In this document: piece by piece, positions 40,155-48,922 of the stretch
Position numbering within the stretch: position 1 is the first letter of the stretch
Layout of the letters: each line of letters opens with the position of its first letter
Assembly: GCA_005883585.1 (NCBI GenBank)
Contig: VBFD01000020.1
Location: forward strand, 1 to 50,849
Length of the DNA: 50,849 bases
Reading direction: 5' to 3'
Source: UBA10449 sp005883585
GTDB taxonomy: Bacteria > Chloroflexota > Dormibacteria > Dormibacterales > Dormibacteraceae
Program-made: the position numbers and the translations under genes
The notes under the pieces: generated by a model
Told to the model about the DNA's origin: nothing
Database searches by the model: none
The model's input: only the letters and a program-made list of their open reading frames with translations

Positions 40155-42211
40155 CACCCACCCCAGTCGGGAAGGAGGCGAAGCTGCTCCACGCGGCGCG
40201 CCGCGGGGGCATACGCGGTGTCGAAGTAGTCGACGACCATCCGGCGCGCGGAGAAGTCCGTCGCGACGTACCGGATCGACGCCCGCATCATCTCCACCCA
40301 GCGCTGCGGGATCCCGTTGGCGTCGCGGTCGTAGAACGCCGGCACCACCTCACGCTCTAGCAGCCGGAAAAGACCTTCGGCCTCGGCCTGGTCGTCCACT
40401 GCGGGCCGGTCTAGTGTCGCGCCCGACGGAATCGCCCAACCCAGCTCGGGCCGGTATGCCTCGTCCCACCAGCCGTCGAGCACGCTGACGTTCAGCACGC
40501 CGTTGGCGCCGGCCTTCATGCCGCTCGTCCCGCTCGCCTCGAGAAACCGCTGGGGATTGTTCAGCCAGACATCGGCGCCATGGACGAGGTGACGAGCGAT
40601 CGCGAGGTCGTAGTCCTTGAGGAACGCGACGCACGGCTCCTCGCGCGCCAGCCTCACCACCCCGGCGATGATTTCCTTACCCGCCTGGTCGGCGGGATGC
40701 GCCTTCCCGGCGAAAAGCATCTGCACGGGCCGTTTGCTGTTGTGCAGCAGCTTGGTCAGGCGGGCGCGATCCTGAAGGAGGAGGTTGGCGCGTTTGTAAG
40801 GCGCGAAGCGCCGCGCGAAACCGAACGTGAGCGAATGCTCGTCCATGCCCTCGGCCTCGATCGACCTGGCCTTCGCGACAGCGAACAGCTTCTTCTTCAA
40901 TTCCAGATGAACAGCCCACAGTTCTGCGGCCGGGATCTCGAACACGGCCTGCCAGCGCCCGTCCTCGCCATCCAGGTCCCACCAGTCGGGCCCGACGAAG
41001 CGCCGGAGCAACGCCGCGATCTCCGGCGCCACCCACGTTGGCATGTGGACGCCGTTCGTCACCGACCCGATCGGAACCTGCGACTCGGGGAGGCCGCGCC
41101 ATGCGTCCTTCCACAACCGGCGGGAGACGGCGCCATGGAGACGGCTCACACCAACCGCCTGGTCGGCCAGCCGCAGCGCGGCGTACGTGGTCACCAGCCG
41201 GTCGCGCGGATCGCCGGGCCGCTGGCGGCCGAGGTCCATGAACCGGTCGAATGAGATGCCGACCTCGGTCAGGTAGGGATGGAGCAGGTCCCACACCAGG
41301 CCGGGCTCGAAATAGTCGCTGCCGGCGGCGATCGGCGTGTGCGTGGTGAACACGATTCCGGCTCGAGCGACCAGCCTCGCCTCCTCGAGAGTCATCTGTC
41401 GAGAGGCACGCAGCTCGCGGATCCGCTCGATCGCGCACAGGAAACTGTGTCCCTCGTTGAGATGGAACACGCCCGCCACCATGCCCAGCGCGCGCAGGGC
41501 CCGCACGCCGCCGATCCCCAGCACGATCTCCTGGCGCAGCCGGCGGTCAGGCTCCGGCACGTACAGGCGATCCGTGATCGTGCGCAGGTCGGGCGGGTTG
41601 GATTCCAGGTCGGTGTCGAGAAGGAACAGCGGCACGCGGCCGACCTGGGCGCGCCAGACGCCGATCTTCACCTTGCGGTCGCCGATCGGCGCGTCGACCT
41701 CGACGCCTTCCACTCTTCGCACGGGCAGCTCTTCGCCGCGGTTCTCGAAATACACCTCGACCTGCCGGCCCTCCGCGTTGATCTCCTGACGGCCGAAGCC
41801 CTGCTTGTAGAAGAGGCCGACGGCGACCAGGGGCAGGCCCAGGTCGCTCGTGGCCTTCAGGTGATCGCCGGCCAGGACGCCGAGGCCGCCTGAGTAGATC
41901 GGCAGGCACTCGGCCAATCCGAACTCGAGCGAGAAGTACGCGATGACCATCGGGGCGCGCGCGTCCATGAACGGCGGACGGCGGTCGTAGTACTCGCGAT
42001 AGGCGGCGCGAGCGTCCTCGAGCGCGCGTTTGACCTCATCACGGTTGAGAGCCTCCGCGACCCCCGCGTCGCCGAGCTGCGTGAGCAGCAGCACCGGATT
42101 CTGGCGCGTCGACTCCCACAGCTCAGGGCTGAGCGCTTGAAACAGGCCTTCGATGCGCGGCTCCCACGTCCAGAGCAGGTCGTTGCCGAATTGGTTCAGT
42201 TCGTCATGCAA
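40154..42211 (-). CDS. glgP: GT35 alpha-glucan phosphorylase (short GlgP type)
   Basis: A 685-residue PLP enzyme that phosphorolyses glycogen or maltodextrin to glucose 1-phosphate. The N-terminal DUF3417-type region (about 1-100) precedes IAYFSLEFGLAECLPIYSGGLGVLAGDHLK. Later motifs are HLNEGHSFL, VFTTHTPIAAG, VTNGVHMPTW, RRFAPYKRANLLL, and the PLP site EASGTSGMKAGANG with Lys566. It is the short GlgP form (canonical ones have over 800 residues). TTG 42211 is the only suitable start; TACCAT lies 8 nt upstream. It is divergent from the nucleotidyltransferase fusion with 34 bp between starts and is convergent with the glycogen synthase fusion. Confidence 0.93.
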   Translation of the reverse strand: MHDELNQFGNDLLWTWEPRIEGLFQALSPELWESTRQNPVLLLTQLGDAGVAEALNRDEVKRALEDARAAYREYYDRRPPFMDARAPMVIAYFSLEFGLAECLPIYSGGLGVLAGDHLKATSDLGLPLVAVGLFYKQGFGRQEINAEGRQVEVYFENRGEELPVRRVEGVEVDAPIGDRKVKIGVWRAQVGRVPLFLLDTDLESNPPDLRTITDRLYVPEPDRRLRQEIVLGIGGVRALRALGMVAGVFHLNEGHSFLCAIERIRELRASRQMTLEEARLVARAGIVFTTHTPIAAGSDYFEPGLVWDLLHPYLTEVGISFDRFMDLGRQRPGDPRDRLVTTYAALRLADQAVGVSRLHGAVSRRLWKDAWRGLPESQVPIGSVTNGVHMPTWVAPEIAALLRRFVGPDWWDLDGEDGRWQAVFEIPAAELWAVHLELKKKLFAVAKARSIEAEGMDEHSLTFGFARRFAPYKRANLLLQDRARLTKLLHNSKRPVQMLFAGKAHPADQAGKEIIAGVVRLAREEPCVAFLKDYDLAIARHLVHGADVWLNNPQRFLEASGTSGMKAGANGVLNVSVLDGWWDEAYRPELGWAIPSGATLDRPAVDDQAEAEGLFRLLEREVVPAFYDRDANGIPQRWVEMMRASIRYVATDFSARRMVVDYFDTAYAPAARRVEQLRLLPDWGG

Positions 42212-42245
42212 GACCTACGATGGTATCGAGTAGAGGGGAGGGGAC

Positions 42246-44771
42246 ATGAAAGCCGTGGTGATGGCGGGCGGCGAGGGCTCTCGTCTGCGGCCCTTGACGA
42301 GCAGGCAGCCGAAGCCGCTGGTGCCGGTCGCCGGGCGGCCGATCATGGAGCACATCCTGCTGCACCTGCGTCGCCATCAGATGCGCGACGTGATCGCCAC
42401 CGTGCAGTACCTCGGCGCCTCGATCCGCAACTACTTCGGCGACGGCTCCGAGCAGGGCGTGGCGCTGACGTACTCGGTGGAGGACTCTCCGCTCGGCACC
42501 GCGGGCTCGGTCATGCTGGCGCGCCAGCAGCTGAACGAGCCGTTCCTCGTCATCTCCGGTGATGCGCTCACCGATGTCGACCTCGGTGCCGCGGTCCGCT
42601 TCCATCGCGAGCATCGCGCGCTCGCCACGATCGTGCTCAAGCCCGTGCCGAATCCGCTCGAGTACGGCGTGGTCGTCGTCGATGAAGGCGGCGCCGTCCA
42701 GCGATTCATAGAGAAGCCCAGTTGGGGCGAGGTCATCTCCGACCTCGCCAACACCGGGATCTACGTGCTCGACCCCGCGGTGTTCGACTTCTTTCGGCCA
42801 GGCGAGGTGACTGACTGGTCCGGCGACGTCTTTCCAAAGCTTCTCAAGCAGGGCGAGGCCGTGTTCGGTTGGGTGACGTCGGGCTACTGGGAGGACGTTG
42901 GCAGCCACGCCGCCTACGTCAAGGCCAACTTCGACTGCCTCGAAGGCCGCGTCAAGGTCGACATCCCGGGCGTTCGCAAGGGTGAGGGGATCTGGATCCA
43001 CGAGGAGGCCGACATCTCCGACGGCGCCCGCATCGACGGACCGGCGCTGATCGGCGCTGGCGCGAAGGTCCGCTCGGGGGCCTGGGTCAACGGGCCGGCC
43101 GTGATCGGCGGCTACACGACCATCGACTCGGGCGCGAAGGTTTCCAACTCGATTCTCTGGGACCACTCGTATGTCGGCCTCAACTCGCGCTTACGTGGCA
43201 CGGTGGTCTGCCGCTCGGTCACGGTCAAGAACGGCTGCCTGCTCGAGGAGGGCAGCGTCATCGGCAGCGAGGTCGTTCTCGGCGCCGGCGTGACCGTGAA
43301 CGCGAACGTCCGCATCTGGCCGAACAAAGAGGTCGAGCCGGGCGCGGTCGTGCACGACTCGATCATCTGGGCGGGCTCCTGGAAGCGCGGACTCTTCACC
43401 TCCTATGGGTTGAGCGGCCTGACCAACGTGGAGTTCACGCCGGAGTTTGCGTCGCGGTTTGGGGCCGCCGTGGGAGCGCTGAGCCCAAAGGGGACCGAGA
43501 TCGCCATCTCGCGCGACTACACGCGCGCGGCCCGCATGCTCCACCGCGCGCTCATCTCCGGAATGATCTCGTCCGGCGCCGACGTCACCGACCTTTCAGT
43601 CCTACCGGCCCCGGTCGCCCGCTACTGGGCGGGCCACAACCACGTTTCGGCCATCCACGTGCAGACGTCACCGGTCGACCCGCGCTCCGTCGACATCCGT
43701 ATGTTCGACGACCACGGCCTCGACATCGACAGCCGCACCGAACGCAAGCTCGAGGGCCTGTACTTCCGCGAGGACATCCGCCGCGTGCTGCATTACGAGA
43801 TGGGCCGCATTGAGCGGCGCGACAGTCAGACCGAGCGCTACGTCGAAGACATGCTGGCGAAGACCGACCTGGAAACCGTGCGCGCCGCGGCGCCCAAGGT
43901 CCTCATCGACTACAACAACGGCGCGGCGGCGGTGGTGCTGCCGCGGGTGCTCCAGGAGATGAACTGCACCGTCATTCCGCTCAACGCCTCGCCGGCCGAG
44001 ATCGTGGTCGAGCAGGACGAGGAGACCTTTCGCGGCCATCTGGCGGAGATGGGCGTCATCGCCTCCGCCGTCAAATCGAAGCTCGGTATCTTCGTCGACT
44101 CGCCCGGCGAGCGCTGCTTCATCGTCGACGAGACGGGCGAGGTCCTCGACCACGACACCGCCTTCGCCGTGCTGAGTCAGCTCGCGCTGGCCGCCAAGCC
44201 TGGCCTGCTGCTGGGCCCGGCCTCGTCGTCGCTGGCCTTCTCGATGATCGCCGAACAGATGAACAGCCGCTTCGTGCCCACGAAGATCACGCCTGGCGCG
44301 GTGCTGCGAGCCGCGCAGCATGCCGATTCCGTGCTCGCATCGGACGGCGCCGGCGGCTACTGCTGGCCCGACTTCGCGATCGCGTTCGACGCCATCTTCA
44401 CGACCGTGCGAGTCCTCGAGCTGCTCGCCCAGAGCGGTGGCTCGATTGCGGCTTTGAAGAAGAAGATCCCGCCGGTTGCGCACAAGAAGGCGGTCGAGTT
44501 CTGCCCATGGGACGTCAAAGGCCGCGTGATGCGGACGATGATGGAGAAGCACCTCAAGGATCGGGTCGACCTGACCGACGGGGTGAAGCTGTTCGTCGAC
44601 GGGGGTTGGGTGCTGGTCGTGCCCGATGCGGATCGGCCCGAGTACCACATAATCGCGTCGACGCTCGATCCCGTTCGTTCGGCCGCGCTGGTGGAGGAGT
44701 ATTCGGCGCTGGTGCGCTCGGTCGTCGCGGAAGCCGCCCCCGAATCGGAGGGAGTGGTCGAAAAAACGTGA
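42246..44771 (+). CDS. Sugar nucleotidyltransferase fused to a degenerate phosphohexomutase (ManC/PMM-like)
   Basis: An 841-residue fusion. Residues 1-235 are a nucleotidyltransferase: MAGGEGSRLRPLT pyrophosphorylase loop, KPLVPVAGRPIMEH, ISGDALTDVD (metal Asp) and EKPSWGE. Residues about 250-380 form a left-handed beta-helix with hexapeptide-type repeats. Residues about 385-835 follow the phosphomanno/phosphoglucomutase fold, but the phosphoserine loop TASHNP is QTSPVDP around Ser475 and the metal loop DGDxDR is VDSPGER at 617-623, so mutase activity is doubtful. Such proteins occur in other high-GC bacteria and are usually called mannose-1-phosphate guanylyltransferase. Donor sugar is uncertain. 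A good ribosome binding site, GAGGGGAGGGG, precedes the ATG. Confidence 0.9.
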   Translation: MKAVVMAGGEGSRLRPLTSRQPKPLVPVAGRPIMEHILLHLRRHQMRDVIATVQYLGASIRNYFGDGSEQGVALTYSVEDSPLGTAGSVMLARQQLNEPFLVISGDALTDVDLGAAVRFHREHRALATIVLKPVPNPLEYGVVVVDEGGAVQRFIEKPSWGEVISDLANTGIYVLDPAVFDFFRPGEVTDWSGDVFPKLLKQGEAVFGWVTSGYWEDVGSHAAYVKANFDCLEGRVKVDIPGVRKGEGIWIHEEADISDGARIDGPALIGAGAKVRSGAWVNGPAVIGGYTTIDSGAKVSNSILWDHSYVGLNSRLRGTVVCRSVTVKNGCLLEEGSVIGSEVVLGAGVTVNANVRIWPNKEVEPGAVVHDSIIWAGSWKRGLFTSYGLSGLTNVEFTPEFASRFGAAVGALSPKGTEIAISRDYTRAARMLHRALISGMISSGADVTDLSVLPAPVARYWAGHNHVSAIHVQTSPVDPRSVDIRMFDDHGLDIDSRTERKLEGLYFREDIRRVLHYEMGRIERRDSQTERYVEDMLAKTDLETVRAAAPKVLIDYNNGAAAVVLPRVLQEMNCTVIPLNASPAEIVVEQDEETFRGHLAEMGVIASAVKSKLGIFVDSPGERCFIVDETGEVLDHDTAFAVLSQLALAAKPGLLLGPASSSLAFSMIAEQMNSRFVPTKITPGAVLRAAQHADSVLASDGAGGYCWPDFAIAFDAIFTTVRVLELLAQSGGSIAALKKKIPPVAHKKAVEFCPWDVKGRVMRTMMEKHLKDRVDLTDGVKLFVDGGWVLVVPDADRPEYHIIASTLDPVRSAALVEEYSALVRSVVAEAAPESEGVVEKT

Positions 44772-44776
44772 ACGCC

Positions 44777-44782
44777 TAGAAT
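44777..44782 (+). promoter_or_regulatory. Possible -10 box of tRNA-Gly
   Basis: TAGAAT lies 14 nt before the mature 5' end of tRNA-Gly and directly after the stop of the preceding gene, a position suited to a tRNA promoter with a leader of about 7 nt. No clear -35 box is seen. Confidence 0.35.
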
Positions 44783-44796
44783 CTGAAGCCGCACGA

Positions 44797-44872
44797 GCGG
44801 GCGTAGCTCACCTGGTAGAGCGCAACCTTCCCAAGGTTGAGGTAGCCGGTTCGAGGCCGGTCGCCCGCTCCA
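44797..44872 (+). tRNA. tRNA-Gly(CCC)
   Basis: A 76-nt tRNA with encoded CCA. Acceptor GCGGGCG pairs with CGCCCGC, D arm GCTC-ACCTGGTA-GAGC, anticodon stem-loop CAACC-TTCCCAA-GGTTG with anticodon CCC, T arm GCCGG-TTCGAGG-CCGGT, discriminator T. The last 13 bases before the discriminator (44856-44868) are perfectly inverted at 44902-44914 in the following repeat. Confidence 0.96.
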
Positions 44873-45024
44873 TTCGCTTTCGCTGCGCTCAAGCTCATGT
44901 CGCGGGCGACCGGCACGCCTGTCGATTTGTCCGGGCGCCAAGGCGCCCGGGCGCTCCATTCGCTTTCGCTGCGCTCAAGCTCATGTCGCGGGCGACCGGC
45001 ACGCCTGTCGATTTGTCCGGGCGC
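44867..45024 (+). repeat. 86-bp tandem repeat downstream of tRNA-Gly
   Basis: A unit starting GCTCCATTCGCTTTCGCTGC begins at 44867 and again at 44953, period 86 bp, identical over the second copy until it is cut by the N run at 45025. After the gap the sequence resumes with GCTCCA, so the array probably ends with one more partial unit. Each unit contains GCGGGCGACCGGC, the inverse of the tRNA 3' part, and the palindrome GGGCGCC-AA-GGCGCCC. Confidence 0.85.
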
Positions 45025-45069
45025 NNNNNNNNNNNNNNNNNNNNNNNNNNNNNNNNNNNNNNNNNNNNN
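45025..45069. other. Assembly gap (45 N)
   Basis: A run of 45 undetermined bases inside the tandem repeat. The number may be a placeholder or an estimate; more repeat units could be missing. No gene call across it is reliable. Confidence 0.98.
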
Positions 45070-45158
45070 GCTCCAAATTGCTTCTTAAGCTTTTGTCGCT
45101 TATATTTCGAAGAACTTCGAGGGGTGCTGGCGGCTTGTCTCCATTCAGGGGGATTCGT

Positions 45159-46970
45159 ATGAGAAGGCTCAAGCTGATCTCGGTTGCAATTCCCGCGATC
45201 TTGGTCGCGTCGTTTTCGATCACTCCGGCATCGTCTGCCGGGCCCGGGACACAGATGGACAGCGCGTATGCGCAGAGCTATGCCGCCAACGGTGTGACGA
45301 ACGTATTCGCGACCACGCAGCGGGTCAGCTGCTATCGACCTGAGGTCCCGTTTGCGGTCAACGCAGGTCCCAACGACGGCTTCAGCGGAGAGACCGCATG
45401 CCCGGGCGCGACGACCGGCGAGGACATCGGCGCCGGTGGATATGCGACCCAGGCCGGCAGCAACGCCGGCTTTCCTGCCGGTCAACCGATGCTGGTCAAA
45501 AACCACTCCGAGTCCGACATTCGGGTCGATCCGACCAACCCGAGGCACCTGATCGGCTCCGTCAAGTGGTTTGCCAGTGCCGAGGGCTACAACCACGTGC
45601 TCGGCTTCTACGAGTCATTTGACGGTGGCGCGAGCTGGCCGGTCCAGGGCCATATTCCGGGCTACGAGGGCTGGACCGACGACACCGACCCGGTGGGCGC
45701 CTTTGACGGGTTCGGCAACTATTACGAGCTGATCCTGCCGTACCAGTTCTTTTACAACGCAGACGGCTCCCATAACTTCCAGACCAACCCCAACAAGGAA
45801 CCGAATCCATCCCAGCCGGCGGAGGTGATCTCGATCGCGGTGCGGCCGCACGGCGCCACCACGGCGACACAGTGGTTCACCTCGCACCGAAACGCCGCGG
45901 GCGCCACCGGCCCTGACTTTGTTGCGCCGTACGCCGCCAAGGGTCAGGAGCCTGACAAACAATGGATCACCATCGACACCAACCCGAGCAGCTCCTTCTA
46001 CAACACGATCTACGCCATGTGGGTGGTCTTTGATGGAATCAACAGCAAGCCGTTCGTGTCCACCGCGCTGGCGAAAGCCGACGGCACGCACACAGATTGG
46101 TCGACGCCTCACCTTCTGCCAACGGTCAACAACACCGCCAGCGACAGCTACCTGCTGCCGCACGTGGCGCCGGACGGCACCGTCTACACGTCGGTGACGA
46201 ACTTCCCTGGCAAGCACGGATTTTGCTGCTTCAGCGTTTCGACCGACAAATCGATGGATGGCGGCAGGACATGGATCAACCTCGCAACCGCCATTCAGAA
46301 CATCCCGGGCCCCGCGTTCGTAGGCGGGTACCTGAACACGACGTTCACCGACGGGATCGACAACACGTTTGCGGTGGGGACGCAGTTGGTCAACGGACAC
46401 TATCCCCTGTACATCGCCTACAACGAGCGGCTGACGACAGTCGCCAACGTCCTCATCACCGCCTCTTACGACGGCGGTATGAGCTGGACTACGCCCATCC
46501 AGGTGAACGACAACACGAGCGCGGTCGACGAGTTTCAGCCCAACCTCGCGGTGGCCGCCAGCGGAACGGTCAGCGTCAACTTCTATGACCGGCGTCTTGC
46601 CTGCCCGAAGGCTGGAACGATGGAGGCCATCAACGCCGGCCTGGCGCTGGACACCGTGAACCCGAACTTCCCAGGCACCCCGCCGTACGGCGCCACCAAC
46701 TATTGCGTCAACACGAGCATTCAGTTCTACACGCCGGGACTCAGCCCCCTCGGGCGCAACATCCGCCTGAGCCAGCACACCTGGGATCCGCAGCTGAACT
46801 CGGCATACCGGTTCTGCTCGTGCAACCCGACCGCAGGCTTCATCGGCGACTACTTCGGCAACACGACCGGAGGCGGGTTCGACTACACGACCTCGGTCAG
46901 CACCTTCGACGACGGCAGCAACCCGAACCACTACCAGCAGCAGGTGGTGGCGACCCTGACCATCCCCTGA
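45159..46970 (+). CDS. Secreted Asp-box (sialidase-like) beta-propeller protein
   Basis: A 603-residue exported protein. The signal peptide (basic MRRLK, a hydrophobic core, cleavage near PASSA-GPG) is clear. Asp-box motifs of the S-x-D-x-G-x-(T/S)-W type occur at SFDGGASWP, SMDGGRTWI and SYDGGMSWT, as in sialidases, BNR-repeat proteins and related propellers. I do not see the Arg triad needed to call a true sialidase, so the activity is open. Several Cys (CCFS, CSCN) may form disulfides outside the cell. ATG 45159 follows AGGGGGAT by 5 nt. An intrinsic terminator follows the gene. Confidence 0.8.
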   Translation: MRRLKLISVAIPAILVASFSITPASSAGPGTQMDSAYAQSYAANGVTNVFATTQRVSCYRPEVPFAVNAGPNDGFSGETACPGATTGEDIGAGGYATQAGSNAGFPAGQPMLVKNHSESDIRVDPTNPRHLIGSVKWFASAEGYNHVLGFYESFDGGASWPVQGHIPGYEGWTDDTDPVGAFDGFGNYYELILPYQFFYNADGSHNFQTNPNKEPNPSQPAEVISIAVRPHGATTATQWFTSHRNAAGATGPDFVAPYAAKGQEPDKQWITIDTNPSSSFYNTIYAMWVVFDGINSKPFVSTALAKADGTHTDWSTPHLLPTVNNTASDSYLLPHVAPDGTVYTSVTNFPGKHGFCCFSVSTDKSMDGGRTWINLATAIQNIPGPAFVGGYLNTTFTDGIDNTFAVGTQLVNGHYPLYIAYNERLTTVANVLITASYDGGMSWTTPIQVNDNTSAVDEFQPNLAVAASGTVSVNFYDRRLACPKAGTMEAINAGLALDTVNPNFPGTPPYGATNYCVNTSIQFYTPGLSPLGRNIRLSQHTWDPQLNSAYRFCSCNPTAGFIGDYFGNTTGGGFDYTTSVSTFDDGSNPNHYQQQVVATLTIP

Positions 46971-46982
46971 CATCGCCGTTCA

Positions 46983-47014
46983 GACCGGAGGGGGGCAATC
47001 CCCTCCGGTCTTTT
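46983..47014 (+). terminator. Intrinsic terminator after the Asp-box protein gene
   Basis: Perfect 11-bp stem GACCGGAGGGG (46983-46993) / CCCCTCCGGTC (47000-47010), 6-nt loop, then TTTTGTTG. It lies 13 nt after the stop codon, so the amine oxidase gene at 47050 needs its own transcription or read-through. Confidence 0.9.
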
Positions 47015-47049
47015 GTTGACGAAGCGATCACCCACCAGGAGGAAAACTG

Positions 47050-48714
47050 ATGCCGCGAACGCCACTGCTCAGGAAGTTCCAGGTCCTCTTCGAGGATTTC
47101 GAGGAGGCCGAGAGGTCGGGACGCACCGTCGAAGCCGTGCAGGAAGAGCGCAGCCTGATGCGGTTGACCCGGCGTGACTTCCTCAAGGCTACCGGCGTCA
47201 CCGTGGGGGCGGCCGCCCTCGGCGGGCCGGTGGCGGCCATGGCGGCCATTCGACCGAAGCCTGGCGGGACGTCGCGCATCGCGATCATCGGTGGCGGAAT
47301 CGCGGGCCTCAACGCGGCCCTCACCCTCCAGGACGCCGGCATCGCGTCGACCGTCTACGAAGCCTCGCCCCGCTGGGGCGGGCGCATGCACTCGGACACG
47401 ACGTCGTGGAACGGGCAGACAAGCGAGCACTGCGGCGAGCTGATCGACTCAAAGCACAAGACGATCCTGGGGCTCACCACACGTTTCAAGCTCCCGACCG
47501 TCGACCTGCTGGCCGCGGAGCCGAACCAGTCGACCGAAACCGACTTCTTTTTCGGCGGTTACTACACGACCACCCAGGAGAACGTGGATTTCAACCCGGT
47601 CTGGAACGCGGTCAAGAAGGATCTGACGTCAGCGCCGTTCCCGACCCTGTACAACAGCTTCAACCAAGCCGGCTTCGACCTCGACCACCTGAGCCTGTTC
47701 GACTGGATCGAGACCCGCGTGCCCGGCGGCCATACCTCGCGGATGGGGCAGTTGCTCGATGTCGCCTACAACATCGAGTACGGCAACGTCACGACCGAGC
47801 AGAGCTCGCTCAACATGGTTTACCTCCTCGGCTTCCAGCCGCAGCCGGGCCAGTTCAGGATCTTCGGCGCGTCGGACGAGCGGTACCACATCGCCGGGGG
47901 CAACGAGAGACTGCCGCAGGCGATCGCCGCGGCGCTGCCTGCCGCCAGCCTGAACCTGAACACCGCGCTGACAGGCATCGTTCGCAATGCCGATGGTTCC
48001 TGGACGCTGAGCTTGAACGGCCCGAGCGGAAAGTTCACGAGCGTGGTCGACCGCGTGATCATGGCCATCCCGTTCTCAGTCCTGCGCACGCTTCTGACTT
48101 CGGATCGCGACTACCGCGCCGCGGGTTTCGACACCATCAAACAGATCGCGATCCAGCAGCTCGGATATGGCAAGAACTGCAAGCTGCAGCTGCAGTTCAA
48201 CAGCCGGCTGTGGAACCAGCAGGGACCGTGGGGCCTCGGCAATGGGTCGACCTACTCCGACACCGGCTACCAGAACACTTGGGACGTCACCCGCGCGCAA
48301 GACGGATCGACCGGGATCCTGGTTGACTACACCGGCGGCGGAGTTCCCCTGGCGTCGTTCAGCGGCAATCCCACAGACCCGAAGGTCGTCGCGGGTTTTG
48401 CCAAGACTTTCCTCAGCCAGATCGAGCCGGTGTTCCCTGGAATCACGAAGCAGTGGAACGGCATTGCGACGCTGGACGTGCCGCTCACGAACCCGTTCCT
48501 ACTGGGCTCGTACTCGTACTGGAAGGTGGGCCAGTACACGCAGTTCAGCGGCTACGAGGGCCTTCGCCAGCCTGACATCCACACCGGCAAATGCCACTTC
48601 GCCGGCGAGCACTGCTCCACGAACTTCCAGGGCTTCATGGAAGGAGGCGCGGAGGAGGGCGCGCGCGCCGCGAACGAGATCCTCGACGACTTCAAGAACG
48701 GCGTATTCCCCTGA
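47050..48714 (+). CDS. Tat-exported flavin amine oxidase (monoamine oxidase family)
   Basis: A 554-residue FAD enzyme. A leader of about 38 residues precedes the twin-arginine motif TRRDFLKATG and a hydrophobic stretch, so it should be folded with FAD and exported by Tat. The FAD site is IAIIGGGIAGLNAALTLQDAG, followed by YEASPRWGGRM. The C-terminal flavin site is HFAGEHCSTNFQGFMEGGAEEGARAANEIL. The family oxidises amines or amino acids and gives hydrogen peroxide; the substrate is unknown. GGAGGAAAACTG precedes the ATG, a strong ribosome binding site. Confidence 0.92.
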   Translation: MPRTPLLRKFQVLFEDFEEAERSGRTVEAVQEERSLMRLTRRDFLKATGVTVGAAALGGPVAAMAAIRPKPGGTSRIAIIGGGIAGLNAALTLQDAGIASTVYEASPRWGGRMHSDTTSWNGQTSEHCGELIDSKHKTILGLTTRFKLPTVDLLAAEPNQSTETDFFFGGYYTTTQENVDFNPVWNAVKKDLTSAPFPTLYNSFNQAGFDLDHLSLFDWIETRVPGGHTSRMGQLLDVAYNIEYGNVTTEQSSLNMVYLLGFQPQPGQFRIFGASDERYHIAGGNERLPQAIAAALPAASLNLNTALTGIVRNADGSWTLSLNGPSGKFTSVVDRVIMAIPFSVLRTLLTSDRDYRAAGFDTIKQIAIQQLGYGKNCKLQLQFNSRLWNQQGPWGLGNGSTYSDTGYQNTWDVTRAQDGSTGILVDYTGGGVPLASFSGNPTDPKVVAGFAKTFLSQIEPVFPGITKQWNGIATLDVPLTNPFLLGSYSYWKVGQYTQFSGYEGLRQPDIHTGKCHFAGEHCSTNFQGFMEGGAEEGARAANEILDDFKNGVFP

Positions 48715-48764
48715 TAGCATCGCGCTGAGGGTGTGAGTTCGTTTTCACGAGGAGGGCAACCGCC

Positions 48765-48922
48765 ATGCCGACCTACATCTCGTTGATGAAGTTCACCGAG
48801 CAGGGAATCAGAAACGTCAAGGACCACCCCAAGCGCCGTGAGGCCGCGGCCAAAATGTCTCGACCGAGACGATGCGCGCGCTCAACGAGGGAGAGTTCGA
48901 CCGCCTGCTCAAGTCGCTCTAG
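48765..48922 (+). pseudogene. GYD domain protein, internally deleted and frameshifted
   Basis: The start (ATG 48765, with GAGGAGG upstream) encodes MPTYISLMKFTEQGIRNVKD and KRREAAAK, the typical GYD-domain N-terminus. After codon 31 the frame breaks, but from 48857 another frame encodes VSTETMRALNEGEFDRLLKSL followed by TAG at 48920, the typical GYD C-terminus. About 45 middle codons, including the GYD core, are missing. So this is a remnant with a deletion near 48855. The original frame runs on meaninglessly to 48956. The 3' end overlaps the opposed MFS gene. Confidence 0.8.

Noticed and set aside
42204..43166. A 320-codon minus-strand frame over the nucleotidyltransferase
   Set aside because: Antisense shadow of a clear gene; no family match.
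44897..45223. Small open frames running through the N run
   Set aside because: They consist of repeat DNA and undetermined bases; no coding evidence.
45615..46973. A 452-codon minus-strand frame over the Asp-box protein gene
   Set aside because: Antisense shadow; the plus-strand gene has a signal peptide, ribosome binding site and terminator.
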